A stretch of DNA of 33,023 nucleotides, from the NCBI RefSeq assembly GCF_016107625.1, contig NZ_JABASV010000020.1, positions 1 to 33,023 of the forward strand, written 5' to 3'. Below the pieces are notes generated by a model, which saw only the letters and a program-made list of their open reading frames with translations, was not told where the DNA came from and searched no databases. The translations under genes and the position numbers were made by a program. This document shows, one piece after another, positions 1-7,731 of the stretch (positions within the stretch are counted from its first letter, which is position 1; every line of letters starts with the position of its first letter). The DNA is from Vreelandella alkaliphila (GTDB taxonomy: Bacteria > Pseudomonadota > Gammaproteobacteria > Pseudomonadales > Halomonadaceae).

Positions 1-13
1 AGCGTGCACCGCA

Positions 14-140
14 CGTCATTCCCGAGCCACCGCACCGTCATTCCCGAGTGGGGTTATCGGGAATCCACCTTGACCTTGGACTGCAGCAGCCCGAAACTTC
101 AGCCAACATGGATTCCCGCCAAGGGCCTGCGGGAATGACG
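14..140. repeat. Composite inverted-repeat (MITE/REP-like) element
   Basis: The 13-mer CGTCATTCCCGAG occurs at 14-26 and again at 36-48, a 22-bp tandem period. The unit 36-140 has perfect 11-bp terminal inverted repeats, CGTCATTCCCG (36-46) and CGGGAATGACG (130-140). Inside are two smaller hairpins: ATTCCCGA/TCGGGAAT (40-47 with 57-64) and ATTCCCGC/GCGGGAAT (around 112-119 with 129-136). GGGAATCCA and TGGATTCCC also face each other across the middle. This is the design of small non-coding mobile or REP-type repeats scattered through many proteobacterial genomes. No copy was seen elsewhere in the window. Confidence 0.7.
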
Positions 141-192
141 AGGCGGTATGGAGGGCTGAGTGGCGTCATCGTCAGGTACTTATTAAACAAAG

Positions 193-220
193 AATCCAGC
201 CCATTGGCTGGATTTTGTGT
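193..220 (+). terminator. Rho-independent terminator of an upstream gene outside the window
   Basis: A perfect 9-bp stem, AATCCAGCC (193-201) with GGCTGGATT (206-214), has a 4-nt loop CATT and is followed by TTTT and a GT-rich run. Read on the minus strand the same stem is followed by CTTTGTTT, so it could work in both directions. No gene is visible to its left, so it most likely ends a transcript that begins outside the window. Confidence 0.65.
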
Positions 221-505
221 GTGTGAAAGAAAGCTACTTAGCAGGCAGCAAAAAAACGTTTGCGAACTTATTCAATTATATAGCTAGTGATTGCGTAACA
301 ATCCTTCAAACTTCCCGCTACCTCTTCAGTAGACCCAATGGAGCAAATACTTCACTATCAAGACTCTAACAACAGCGTTTGTCTCCAGAGTATAGGTTAG
401 GGGTAGAAGAGCGATATTCGTATTTTCTATCTGTTACTCAAGCTCTGGTGGTAGGTGACTTCGCTTAAAAACTGAATAATACGCCATCGCTTAGGAGCAG
501 GTGTT
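221..505. other. AT-rich non-coding leader before the methyltransferase
   Basis: Together with the repeat and terminator, bases 1-505 contain no credible gene. This part is AT-rich with no convincing ORF, RNA gene or strong promoter. The best promoter-like pair (GTGACT 455-460, 16-bp spacer, TAATAC 477-482) is weak. A Shine-Dalgarno sequence AGGAG lies just before the ATG at 506. Confidence 0.4.
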
Positions 506-2041
506 ATGTCGGATTGGACGTCTGGATACGTAGCGGATATTAGTTATACTTATGGATATTACGCTGAACTCAATCCTTTGCGAATTGCGCTAGGATTTAT
601 CAACGCCGGTATTCGGCCGCCAAACGTTACCAATGCCTGTGAACTGGGATTTGGCCAGGGCATTAGCACTAACATTCATGCGGCTGCCTCACAAATAAAT
701 TGGTACGGAACTGATTTTAACCCCCATCAAGCGGCATTCGCTCAGGAGTTATCATCTATAAGTGGTGCTAACGCAAAGCTATATGACGATGCGTTTGATG
801 AATTTTGCCAGCGTGACGACTTGCCTGAGTTCGACTATATCGGCCTTCACGGCATATGGAGTTGGATTTCGGATGAAAACCGCGCAGTGATCGTTGATTT
901 TATCCGGAGAAAATTGAAAGTGGGAGGTGTGTTATATATCAGCTATAACACTCAGCCTGGTTGGGCAGCGATGGTACCAATGCGTGACTTGCTAGCAGAG
1001 TATGCTGATACCATGAGCGCGCAAGGAGCAGGCACCATTTCACGTATCGATGATGCCATTGCGTTTGCTGAGAAGCTGGTGGCTGTGAATCCAGAATACT
1101 GTAATGCTAACCCCCAGATTAAGAATCGCTTAGCGAAAATTAAACAAGATAATAAAAATTACGTAGCCCATGAATACTTTAACCGCGATTGGGAGCCGAT
1201 GGCATTTGCTAAAATGGCACGCTGGCTAGAGCCTGCAAAGATGGATTGGGCTTGCAGTGCGCGATATGCAGATGCCATTGAAAGTATTCAGTTAACCAAT
1301 GAGCAACAGGCATTAATTAATAACATTCCTAACCCGCTATTTCGCCAGTCGGTGCGTGATTTTTGTGAGAACCGTCAGTTTCGTACCGATTACTGGGTAA
1401 AAGGGGCGCGTCGTTTAAGTGGGCTTGATAAAGATGAAATGCTAGATGGTCTTCGCGTGATTATGGGAGTGCCACGTAAAGATGTGCAGCTAAAAATCGC
1501 AGGGCGACTGGGTAGCTTTGACTTGCCTAGCAATATTTATACGCCGCTGCTAGATGCGCTTTCATCCTATCAACCGGTATTTGTATCCGAACTTTGGCAG
1601 GTTGCAAAAGAGCATGGAGTGGGGCGTCCTGCATTGAACAGTGCAATTGCCATACTGGCATCAAAGGGTATTATTTTGCCTGCCCAGTCCGACGATGATA
1701 TTTCTAAAGTAGCGCCCAAGACTGGTCGACTAAATCGTTTTTTAATGAGCCAGTCAAGAAGCACGACTGAGTTGAGTTATCTCGCAAGCCCGGTGACAGG
1801 TGGTGGCTTTGCCGTCTCGCTCTTCCATCAGTTTTTCCTGCTTGCCACGTTAGAGGGCGGTGATGACGCTAAAACGTTAGCTACTTTTGCATGGCGTATT
1901 TTGGCGTCTCAAAACAAATGCCTGCTTAAAGAGGGCAAGCCAATTTCGGATGAGAATGAGAATTTGGCTGAGCTTGAGCGTCAGGCTGGTGATTTTCTAG
2001 ACGAGCGGTTGCCCCTCTACCGAGCGTTAAAAATTATCTGA
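506..2041 (+). CDS. Class I SAM-dependent methyltransferase with methyltransferase regulatory domain
   Basis: Predicted 511-residue cytoplasmic methyltransferase. The N-terminal half carries a Rossmann SAM-binding fold: motif I CELGFGQG at about residues 45-52, the acidic post-I strand YGTDF near residue 70, and a hydrophobic strand near residues 115-120 (FDYIGLHGIW). The region around residues 215-300 (AHEYFNRDWEPMAF and what follows) resembles the MethyTransf_Reg domain (Pfam PF10119). Proteins of this architecture include the rickettsial outer-membrane-protein lysine methyltransferases, and others lie near surface-glycan genes, so a protein or surface substrate is possible. The substrate here is unknown. 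The start is supported by AGGAG upstream. The gene is visibly richer in A and T than the carbon-metabolism genes to its right, stands alone, and lies beside a repeat element, which suggests acquisition by transfer. Confidence 0.75.
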   Translation: MSDWTSGYVADISYTYGYYAELNPLRIALGFINAGIRPPNVTNACELGFGQGISTNIHAAASQINWYGTDFNPHQAAFAQELSSISGANAKLYDDAFDEFCQRDDLPEFDYIGLHGIWSWISDENRAVIVDFIRRKLKVGGVLYISYNTQPGWAAMVPMRDLLAEYADTMSAQGAGTISRIDDAIAFAEKLVAVNPEYCNANPQIKNRLAKIKQDNKNYVAHEYFNRDWEPMAFAKMARWLEPAKMDWACSARYADAIESIQLTNEQQALINNIPNPLFRQSVRDFCENRQFRTDYWVKGARRLSGLDKDEMLDGLRVIMGVPRKDVQLKIAGRLGSFDLPSNIYTPLLDALSSYQPVFVSELWQVAKEHGVGRPALNSAIAILASKGIILPAQSDDDISKVAPKTGRLNRFLMSQSRSTTELSYLASPVTGGGFAVSLFHQFFLLATLEGGDDAKTLATFAWRILASQNKCLLKEGKPISDENENLAELERQAGDFLDERLPLYRALKII

Positions 2042-2169
2042 TCAGTGGGGCGTGTCACTGCCATATAACATGTGTGTAGCGACGGTTGCTGCTGCACGCA
2101 TGTCTTGAGGTTGAAGGCGGTTATCTTGCTTGGATTTATGTCAAAATGTTGCTCTCACGGAGGAACGCT

Positions 2170-3513
2170 ATGACACAGATGCAATGGGACCAGTTATTAT
2201 CCCCTCAACGCCTTCACGATAAACGCCCTGGTGGTGTGCGTGAAGCAACCCATGAAATCGGGCGAAGTCCTTTTCATAAAGATCATGATCGTATCGTTTT
2301 TTCGGGCTCCTTCCGGCGTTTGGGTCGGAAAACGCAAGTGCATCCACTGACTGAAAATGATCATATCCATACACGCTTGACCCATTCACTGGAAGTCGGC
2401 TGCGTTGGTCGCTCGCTAGGTATGATTGTGGGCGAGTTACTAAAAGATCGCCTGCCTAGTTGGATCACACCCGCTGACTTAGGGGTGATCGTCCAGACAG
2501 CGTGCTTAGGGCATGATATTGGCAACCCCCCTTTTGGTCATGCCGGTGAATATGCAATTCGTGATTGGTTTCGGCGTGCTCAAGATAGTGGCTTGCTAGA
2601 TGGCTTGTCTGATGCAGAGCGTGATGACTTACTGACCTACGAAGGCAACGCCCAGGGCTTCCGTGTTATTACCCAAATTGAGTACAACCAGTTTAATGGT
2701 GGTATGCGGTTATCTGCCGCTACGTTAGGTACTCTGCTTAAATACCCCTGGACGGTACGCTACAGCGGGCGTGCTGGTAAATTCGGTTGTTACCAGTCTG
2801 AACAGGCGCTGTTAAAAGAAGTGGCTGATGCTGTCGGTCTTCTTCCCAAAGGAGATCAGCGTTGGTGTCGTCATCCGCTTGCCTGGCTTGTCGAAGCGGC
2901 TGATGATATCTGCTATGCCCTGCTTGATTTAGAAGATGGTTTAGAGATGGGGATTCTTCGCTATGAGGAAGTAGTCGAGATACTGCGCCAGATCGCGGGT
3001 GAATTCCCTCCAGAATACGCTGAGATGGAGAGGCGGAAAGTATCTCAGCGGCGTCGAATTGCCTTACTGCGCGGTGCCGCTATGGAACGCGCGGTGAATG
3101 ATGTGGGGGCGGTTTTTGTGCAGCATGAGCAAGCGTTGCTCAGCGGAACGTTAGGCCAGGATTTATTAGAGCTGTGTCATCCTGATCTGGGGTGGGGCGT
3201 TCAAGCGGCAAAGCAGTTAGCTCGTGAGCGTATTTTTCAAAATGAGCGCAAAGCCAAACTTGAAATTGGTGCCTATACAACGCTGGGGATTTTATTAGAA
3301 GCATTTATTGGTGCTGCTAATGAACTACATCACACTGGGCATAGCTCATTCAAGCACCAGCGGGTGCTGGCGTTGATTGGTGAAAATACGCCATTGCCGT
3401 CCTGGACGCTCTACGATAGCTATCGGCGCATGCTGGATTTTATTGGTGGAATGACCGATCACTATGCTGTCGATCTTGCACAAGAAATGGGAGGGCGCTT
3501 GCGAGGTAATTAA
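2170..3513 (+). CDS. dgt: dGTP triphosphohydrolase (HD-domain dGTPase family)
   Basis: Hydrolyses dGTP, or dNTPs more generally, to the nucleoside and tripolyphosphate in the cytosol, helping control the dNTP pool. At 447 residues it fits the family. The HD metal site is complete: H72 in LTHSLEV, H115-D116 in [13 protein letters not shown], and D245/D246 in [18 protein letters not shown]. The frame is open further upstream to 2086, but GGAGG at 2160-2163 with correct spacing fixes the start at the ATG at 2170; the extra 28 residues do not look like family sequence. It is convergent with the NERD gene, with only 4 bases between the stop codons and no visible terminator. Which dNTP it prefers cannot be read from sequence. 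Confidence 0.88.
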   Translation: MTQMQWDQLLSPQRLHDKRPGGVREATHEIGRSPFHKDHDRIVFSGSFRRLGRKTQVHPLTENDHIHTRLTHSLEVGCVGRSLGMIVGELLKDRLPSWITPADLGVIVQTACLGHDIGNPPFGHAGEYAIRDWFRRAQDSGLLDGLSDAERDDLLTYEGNAQGFRVITQIEYNQFNGGMRLSAATLGTLLKYPWTVRYSGRAGKFGCYQSEQALLKEVADAVGLLPKGDQRWCRHPLAWLVEAADDICYALLDLEDGLEMGILRYEEVVEILRQIAGEFPPEYAEMERRKVSQRRRIALLRGAAMERAVNDVGAVFVQHEQALLSGTLGQDLLELCHPDLGWGVQAAKQLARERIFQNERKAKLEIGAYTTLGILLEAFIGAANELHHTGHSSFKHQRVLALIGENTPLPSWTLYDSYRRMLDFIGGMTDHYAVDLAQEMGGRLRGN

Positions 3514-3517
3514 CCTT

Positions 3518-4426
3518 CTATACGGAGGGTTGACGCAGGTGTTTGAGCTCCATAAGGCGTGCACGCTCAATGAGTATATGAATCACTTTATCGTGAATGG
3601 CATCGCTCATCTGGCCGGGGGTGAGCTCGGTTAGTTGACGTGATAGCTGCTCACCGCTAACGACTAATATATCGGGGGCAGCTTCGCTAGTATCAACGTC
3701 CCAACCCGGCAAAACCAATACACCTTTTACCGGCACAGGAACACCGCAACGGCGCTCAAGCCATTGAGTCAGCCAACTAACGCCCTGACGTGTTTTATGC
3801 AGAGGGCGGCGTTCTTGCCAGTGAGGAAAACGTAGCCGCTCACGCTCAACAGCTACGCTATTAAGCTCTTTACCATCGCTACCAATCGCTAATGCTCGTG
3901 CACGTGTTTCTACCACGAAGACGCCATGTGGTGTGACAACGACATGGTCAATAGTAAAGCTATCGGTGGGTACGTCGTGAAACACATAATAGGGGTGGGC
4001 TTCTGGCCTCACCATGCGTTCCAGCTCTTGGCCTACGGCTAATTCGCAAGCTAAACCGAGTTTAAGACGGTGAATACGCTGATAATCGCGAACAAGTAAC
4101 AGTGAAAAAGCCAGCACTAACAGGGTGCTAAGTAAGCCATATAATGCCCACTCCACCCAGTCTTGCTTTTCCACAAACAGCATACGCCCCATGCCATACA
4201 CAAGCGGGGCAAGACTAATAATGGGACCGAGCGCACCGTTTAAAAACAAGCTAGAAAAAGCTTGGTCAAGGCGATGCCGCAGAGCTTGACCGGGTTCACG
4301 CAAGGGAGCATTAAAGGGAGACTGAACGCGTGCATCGTGAAGGCTACGCAGCGCCAAGACAATGCCGCCCATGGCCGCCATGGGAAACAGGAAAATGAGT
4401 GGTAGCAGGTATTCTAACCAATTCAT
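3518..4426 (-). CDS. Membrane-anchored NERD (nuclease-related) domain protein
   Basis: A 302-residue protein with three predicted membrane segments (about residues 5-26, 58-80 and 91-112) followed by a NERD domain (about 125-240) facing the cytoplasm. The NERD core is recognisable as FTIDHVVVTPHGVFVVETRAR. Nuclease-related folds of this type use D...ExK; here D160 and E173 are present but the lysine position is arginine (R175), so catalysis is doubtful. The start at 4426 (MNWLEYLL) is chosen over 4459 because AGGGCAAGG precedes it and it begins at the first membrane helix. Its role is unknown; NERD proteins have been linked to DNA processing only by fold. The downstream end abuts dgt. Confidence 0.7.
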   Translation of the reverse strand: MNWLEYLLPLIFLFPMAAMGGIVLALRSLHDARVQSPFNAPLREPGQALRHRLDQAFSSLFLNGALGPIISLAPLVYGMGRMLFVEKQDWVEWALYGLLSTLLVLAFSLLLVRDYQRIHRLKLGLACELAVGQELERMVRPEAHPYYVFHDVPTDSFTIDHVVVTPHGVFVVETRARALAIGSDGKELNSVAVERERLRFPHWQERRPLHKTRQGVSWLTQWLERRCGVPVPVKGVLVLPGWDVDTSEAAPDILVVSGEQLSRQLTELTPGQMSDAIHDKVIHILIERARLMELKHLRQPSV

Positions 4427-4484
4427 TGCAGTGCCTTGCCCTTTAGTGCTTTGCCTCAAGACAGAGCGCTATCACAGAGGTGTG

Positions 4485-4859
4485 TCAGCCACCTGCTAAT
4501 TTAACTTGGTAGCCTAACGATGTTAATGCTTGCTGTAGCGTTTCCCGATGATCGCCTTGAATTTCGATAATGCCATCCTTTACAGCACCACCGGTGCCAC
4601 AGCGTTTCTTCAATGTCTTAGCAAGCGTTTTCAACTCCGCATTGGAAAGCGGTATACCGCTAATGGTGGTTACCCCTTTTCCCTTGCGACCACTGGTTTC
4701 GCGTCGGATTCGCACAATTCCGTCTAAATCAGCAATGCGCGCTTGCTCGCTGGTATCTGCGCAGCGGCAGTGGTCGATAGACTCGCGGCAGCTTGGGCAA
4801 GTTTTGCCTTGCTCTGTTGAATACACAAGGCCACCAAGCTGATCACGTAATGAAACCAT
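4485..4859 (-). CDS. yciH: SUI1/eIF1-family translation factor YciH
   Basis: A 124-residue homologue of E. coli YciH, the bacterial relative of eukaryotic eIF1, proposed to inhibit or proofread initiation at atypical mRNAs. The SUI1 domain occupies the C-terminal two thirds, with the typical GIVRIRRETSGRKGKGVTTI and CGTGGAVKDGIIEIQGDHR stretches and the VKLAGG end. The N-terminal part carries a cysteine cluster (C21, C24, C31, C33) that E. coli YciH lacks and that may bind metal. The start is ATG at 4859, two bases after the stop of the HAD gene, so the pair is probably co-transcribed and translationally coupled; the in-frame extension to 4901 would overlap the upstream gene. Confidence 0.85.
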   Translation of the reverse strand: MVSLRDQLGGLVYSTEQGKTCPSCRESIDHCRCADTSEQARIADLDGIVRIRRETSGRKGKGVTTISGIPLSNAELKTLAKTLKKRCGTGGAVKDGIIEIQGDHRETLQQALTSLGYQVKLAGG

Positions 4860-4861
4860 AC

Positions 4862-5560
4862 TTATTTCTCTATTGAATGTTGAGGCATTGGCATCTGCCA
4901 CTTTTCATGAGTAAGGCGCTCAACGACTGCAGGTAGCTGATACATGTTGCTGATCATAATAGCGCCTTCAGGCGTAGTTTCAGCGTCCGGGTAACGATTC
5001 AAGTGGATGACGGTCATGCCAGCTTGTAGAGCTGCCCTTATGCCAACGAGTGCATCATCGATGGCGATACAATCACTTGCTGAAAAACCCATGATACTAG
5101 CTGCATGAAGGTGAAGACAGGGCTCTGGTTTCCAACAGTTAGCGGTATAACCGCTGAACAAACGCTTACCAAAGTAGGTGGCTAGGCCGGTTGCTTGTAA
5201 AGCAGTATGAATTTTGCTTTCTGGGCCATTAGATACAACCGCACTCGGGTAATTATTCAGTACCTCAAGGGATTCATGGACGCCAGGAATTGCCTTTAGC
5301 TCGCTTGTTAAACGATTAGCTAAGCTGGTTCGCATGGTGTGCTCCATGCTAGCTAATTGATCTTCATCGACATTCCCGTAACGTTGCTGTAACTCTGCCA
5401 CAATTCGTCGAAAACGGGCACCTCGAAACTCGCCGAGATAATCGGTGGATTTAAAGGGTAAGCCTACCGAATTTAGACCGATAGCCATTTCTTCAGCCAG
5501 AAGTGGCTCGCTATCGACGAGGGTGCCATCACAGTCAAACAGCAAAAGTGGAAGCGGCAT
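4862..5560 (-). CDS. HAD-superfamily phosphatase (YieH/phosphoglycolate phosphatase-like)
   Basis: A 232-residue soluble HAD hydrolase with all four motifs: DCDGTLVDSE at about residue 9 (nucleophile and acid aspartates), VVSNG (motif II), KPEPC (motif III lysine) and IDDALVGIRAALQAG (motif IV). The helical cap between motifs I and II marks subclass I. It most resembles E. coli YieH (6-phosphogluconate phosphatase) by its SNGPxxK motif II, but phosphoglycolate or other sugar-phosphate substrates are possible. The ATG at 5560 is preferred over 5566 because AAGGA (5567-5571) directly touches the earlier ATG and is 6 nt from the later one. Likely first gene of a two-gene unit with yciH. Confidence 0.8.
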   Translation of the reverse strand: MPLPLLLFDCDGTLVDSEPLLAEEMAIGLNSVGLPFKSTDYLGEFRGARFRRIVAELQQRYGNVDEDQLASMEHTMRTSLANRLTSELKAIPGVHESLEVLNNYPSAVVSNGPESKIHTALQATGLATYFGKRLFSGYTANCWKPEPCLHLHAASIMGFSASDCIAIDDALVGIRAALQAGMTVIHLNRYPDAETTPEGAIMISNMYQLPAVVERLTHEKWQMPMPQHSIEK

Positions 5561-5809
5561 TGTCATTCCTTGCAGCGTCTTTTGCGCTGCCCGTATTAGT
5601 TTAAGCCGACCATGCTGCTATTGAACGAGATTTTTAGCTCTTTGTGAACACTGTTTGATAATTTTTTATAGTTTTATATCAAGCTGCCCAAGGAAAAGAC
5701 TAAGTGATAGCCTCACTGCTGGGGGCAGGAAGGGCCTTTTAGAGCAACAGCACTGATGCGTGGCCATGTTTAGACTAAGCTTTGATAACCACAAAAAAGG
5801 AGAGCTTCG

Positions 5810-6133
5810 ATGCGATTTACACCTTGGGTGTTTTCAATTGCTTTCTGTACATCCCTACTGATGGCAGGGCAAGCGCAAGCCGAAACGTCAGATTCAGATA
5901 ATACGCAGCATGACACATTAGACGATGCGGCATTAGAGGAGAAATATGGTATCAAGGCAGGAGCACTTCAGCGAGATGAGTCTACTTCCAACGACGCTGA
6001 GGAAACCAGCGGCGATGAAAGTAATCATGCTGATAGTGAAGAAGATACGGAGGGAGGCACGGGAGGTACTGGTAGTGCCGAGGATGCAATCGAAAGCGGT
6101 GAGGGTGAACAGAGCAACAACGATAATGAGTAG
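5810..6133 (+). CDS. Small secreted acidic low-complexity protein, function unknown
   Basis: I do not recognise this 107-residue protein. Residues 1-24 form a textbook signal peptide (basic start, hydrophobic core, AQA cleavage site before E25), so it should reach the periplasm or beyond. The mature part is extremely rich in D, E, S, G, N and T with almost no hydrophobic residues and ends in a GTGGTG-containing, EGEQ-rich tail, so it is probably disordered. A strong Shine-Dalgarno, AAGGAGAG, precedes the ATG, which argues it is truly translated. Strong negative charge is usual for exported proteins of halophiles. It is convergent with the next minus-strand gene (5-base gap). Confidence 0.65.
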   Translation: MRFTPWVFSIAFCTSLLMAGQAQAETSDSDNTQHDTLDDAALEEKYGIKAGALQRDESTSNDAEETSGDESNHADSEEDTEGGTGGTGSAEDAIESGEGEQSNNDNE

Positions 6134-6138
6134 TACTT

Positions 6139-6480
6139 TTAGCGTGTTAGGCGTCGCGAATTAGCGCTACTACGGCGATGGTAGGGTTTCATGGTCTTTT
6201 GGCTGGTGACCCACCAAGGAGCGTAGTGACCGTTCATAGCGCTCAATAACGTTTTTTGCATAACAAGGCCAGCCTCAATGCTGGCCTCCATTTTTTCGGT
6301 CACCATACGCTGGTTTTCGCGCATCATGGAAGGACTGAAAAATGGCTGTGTTTGCCACATCTGTTGACGCATAGCGATGGTGGACAGTGATGAGCTCCAC
6401 AGTTCAAACGCCATAAACCCCGCTTTCCACATATCAAACATGGCCAACGGCGTCGTCGATGTTGTAGAAGAGTGCTTCAT
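6139..6480 (-). CDS. Hypothetical protein, faintly phasin-like
   Basis: A 113-residue protein of uncertain family. The middle is a run of amphipathic helices rich in M, Q, W and F (FDMWKAGFMAFELWSSSL, QQMWQTQPFF, TEKMEASIEAGLVMQKTLLSAM), and the C-terminus is strongly basic (HRRSSANSRRLTR). This general pattern recalls phasins and related polyhydroxyalkanoate granule proteins, common in Halomonas, but no decisive motif is present and I would not assign that function. There is no signal peptide. A weak purine-rich ribosome site (AGGTAG) lies upstream. It is separate from fba, whose terminator lies just after this gene's start. Confidence 0.55.
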   Translation of the reverse strand: MKHSSTTSTTPLAMFDMWKAGFMAFELWSSSLSTIAMRQQMWQTQPFFSPSMMRENQRMVTEKMEASIEAGLVMQKTLLSAMNGHYAPWWVTSQKTMKPYHRRSSANSRRLTR

Positions 6481-6550
6481 AGGGGAGCTACCTGCTGAGA
6501 GGATAATTAGTTACGACTCCTCTAGTATTAGCCTATATATGCTGCATTGC

Positions 6551-6580
6551 AATAAAATAAGGCGACCAATCGGCCGCCTT
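6551..6580 (-). terminator. Rho-independent terminator after fba
   Basis: On the minus strand AAGGCG (6575-6580) pairs with CGCCTT (6559-6564) around a GC-rich loop, followed by ATTTTATT. It lies 23 bases past the fba stop and closes the tkt-to-fba gene series. Confidence 0.7.
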
Positions 6581-6602
6581 AAGGGAGCATGTGAAGAGAA
6601 CG

Positions 6603-7667
6603 TTACTTCACTTTAGGAGCTAGCTCGCCGCGCTCGTAGCGCTGGAACATTACTTCTAAGTTGACGGGTTTAATTTTGCTCGCATTACCAGCAGTGCCGA
6701 AAGCTTCATAGCGTGCAATACACAGGTCGCGCATGGCGGTCACGGTTTCTTTAAGGAATTTACGCGGGTCGAACTCGGAAGGGTTCTGGGCCATAAATCG
6801 GCGGACTGCACCCGTAGAAGCAAGACGTAAATCGGTGTCGATGTTTACTTTACGAACACCGTGTTTAATGCCTTCGATGATCTCTTCGACCGGTACACCA
6901 TACGTTTCCGGAATTTGACCGCCATACTGGTTAATCACTTCCAGCCACTCTTGTGGCACGGATGATGAGCCATGCATTACCAAATGCGTGTCGGGAATGC
7001 GCGCATGGATCTCTTTAATGCGTTGGATCGACAGGGTGTCGCCAGTGGGTGGCTTGGTAAATTTATAAGCCCCGTGGCTGGTACCAATGGCGATAGCCAG
7101 CGCATCTACGTGGGTTGCTTTGACAAACTCAGCGGCTTCTTCAGGGTCGGTGAGCATCTGTTCCATGTCCAGCTTGCCCTCGGCACCAATGCCGTCTTCC
7201 TCGCCAGCCATACCCGTCTCTAAGCTGCCTAGGCAGCCTAGCTCGCCTTCAACGGAGACACCGCAAGCATGCGCCATTTCTACTGCACGACGAGTGACAT
7301 CGACGTTGTAGTCATAGTCCATCGGTGTTTTGCCGTCTTCACCTAAAGAGCCGTCCATCATTACCGAGGAGAAGCCGAGTTGAATAGAACGCTGGCAAAC
7401 AGCAGGGCTAGTACCGTGGTCCTGATGCATCACGACTGGAATGTGCGGGAACTCCTCAACTGCTGCCAAGATCAGGTGGCGCAGGAAGGGGGCACCGGCA
7501 TATTTCCGCGCGCCAGCAGAAGCTTGCACGATAACCGGAGAGTCAGTGGCGTCAGCAGCTTCCATGATGGCGCGCATCTGCTCAAGGTTATTAACGTTGA
7601 ATGCTGGAATACCGTAGCCATATTCGGCTGCGTGGTCGAGCATTTGGCGCATGCTGATCAAAGCCAT
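6603..7667 (-). CDS. fba: Class II fructose-1,6-bisphosphate aldolase (Calvin-cycle subtype)
   Basis: Zinc-dependent aldolase joining dihydroxyacetone phosphate with glyceraldehyde-3-phosphate (or erythrose-4-phosphate) in glycolysis, gluconeogenesis and pentose-phosphate routes. At 354 residues it matches the CbbA-type class II subgroup rather than E. coli FbaA. Visible features are the metal/active-site stretch HQDHGTS (81-87), VEGELGCLG, and the substrate loop [10 protein letters not shown]. The ribosome site AAGGTGATCCC before the ATG is good. It follows pgk with a 64-bp gap that contains a -24/-12-like motif, so it may be transcribed partly on its own. It is the last gene of the central carbon series. 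Confidence 0.93.
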   Translation of the reverse strand: MALISMRQMLDHAAEYGYGIPAFNVNNLEQMRAIMEAADATDSPVIVQASAGARKYAGAPFLRHLILAAVEEFPHIPVVMHQDHGTSPAVCQRSIQLGFSSVMMDGSLGEDGKTPMDYDYNVDVTRRAVEMAHACGVSVEGELGCLGSLETGMAGEEDGIGAEGKLDMEQMLTDPEEAAEFVKATHVDALAIAIGTSHGAYKFTKPPTGDTLSIQRIKEIHARIPDTHLVMHGSSSVPQEWLEVINQYGGQIPETYGVPVEEIIEGIKHGVRKVNIDTDLRLASTGAVRRFMAQNPSEFDPRKFLKETVTAMRDLCIARYEAFGTAGNASKIKPVNLEVMFQRYERGELAPKVK

Positions 7668-7702
7668 GGGATCACCTTAGTTGGGTTGTATGTATGTACA
7701 AA

Positions 7703-7718
7703 GGCAGTGAGCGTGCCA
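7703..7718 (-). promoter_or_regulatory. Possible -24/-12 (sigma-54-like) motif upstream of fba
   Basis: The minus strand reads TGGCACGCTCACTGCC. The -24 part TGGCACG is a full consensus match and the essential GG-N10-GC spacing is exact, but the -12 part is CTGCC instead of TTGCA/T. The predicted start would be about 25 bases before the fba ATG. No activator site was recognised, so chance remains a real possibility. Confidence 0.25.
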
Positions 7719-7731
7719 TTTGTTTAAAGAT

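Noticed and set aside
14..48. Possible start of a CRISPR array (two repeats, 22-bp period)
   Set aside because: Only two copies, with a 9-bp interval; the sequence belongs to a palindromic repeat element and there are no cas genes.
48..287. 79-residue plus-strand reading frame at the left end
   Set aside because: It runs through the palindromic repeat element and the terminator stem, has no ribosome site and no protein-like composition.
2086..2169. N-terminal extension of dgt by 28 residues
   Set aside because: GGAGG is correctly placed only for ATG 2170, and the extension does not resemble dGTPase N-termini.
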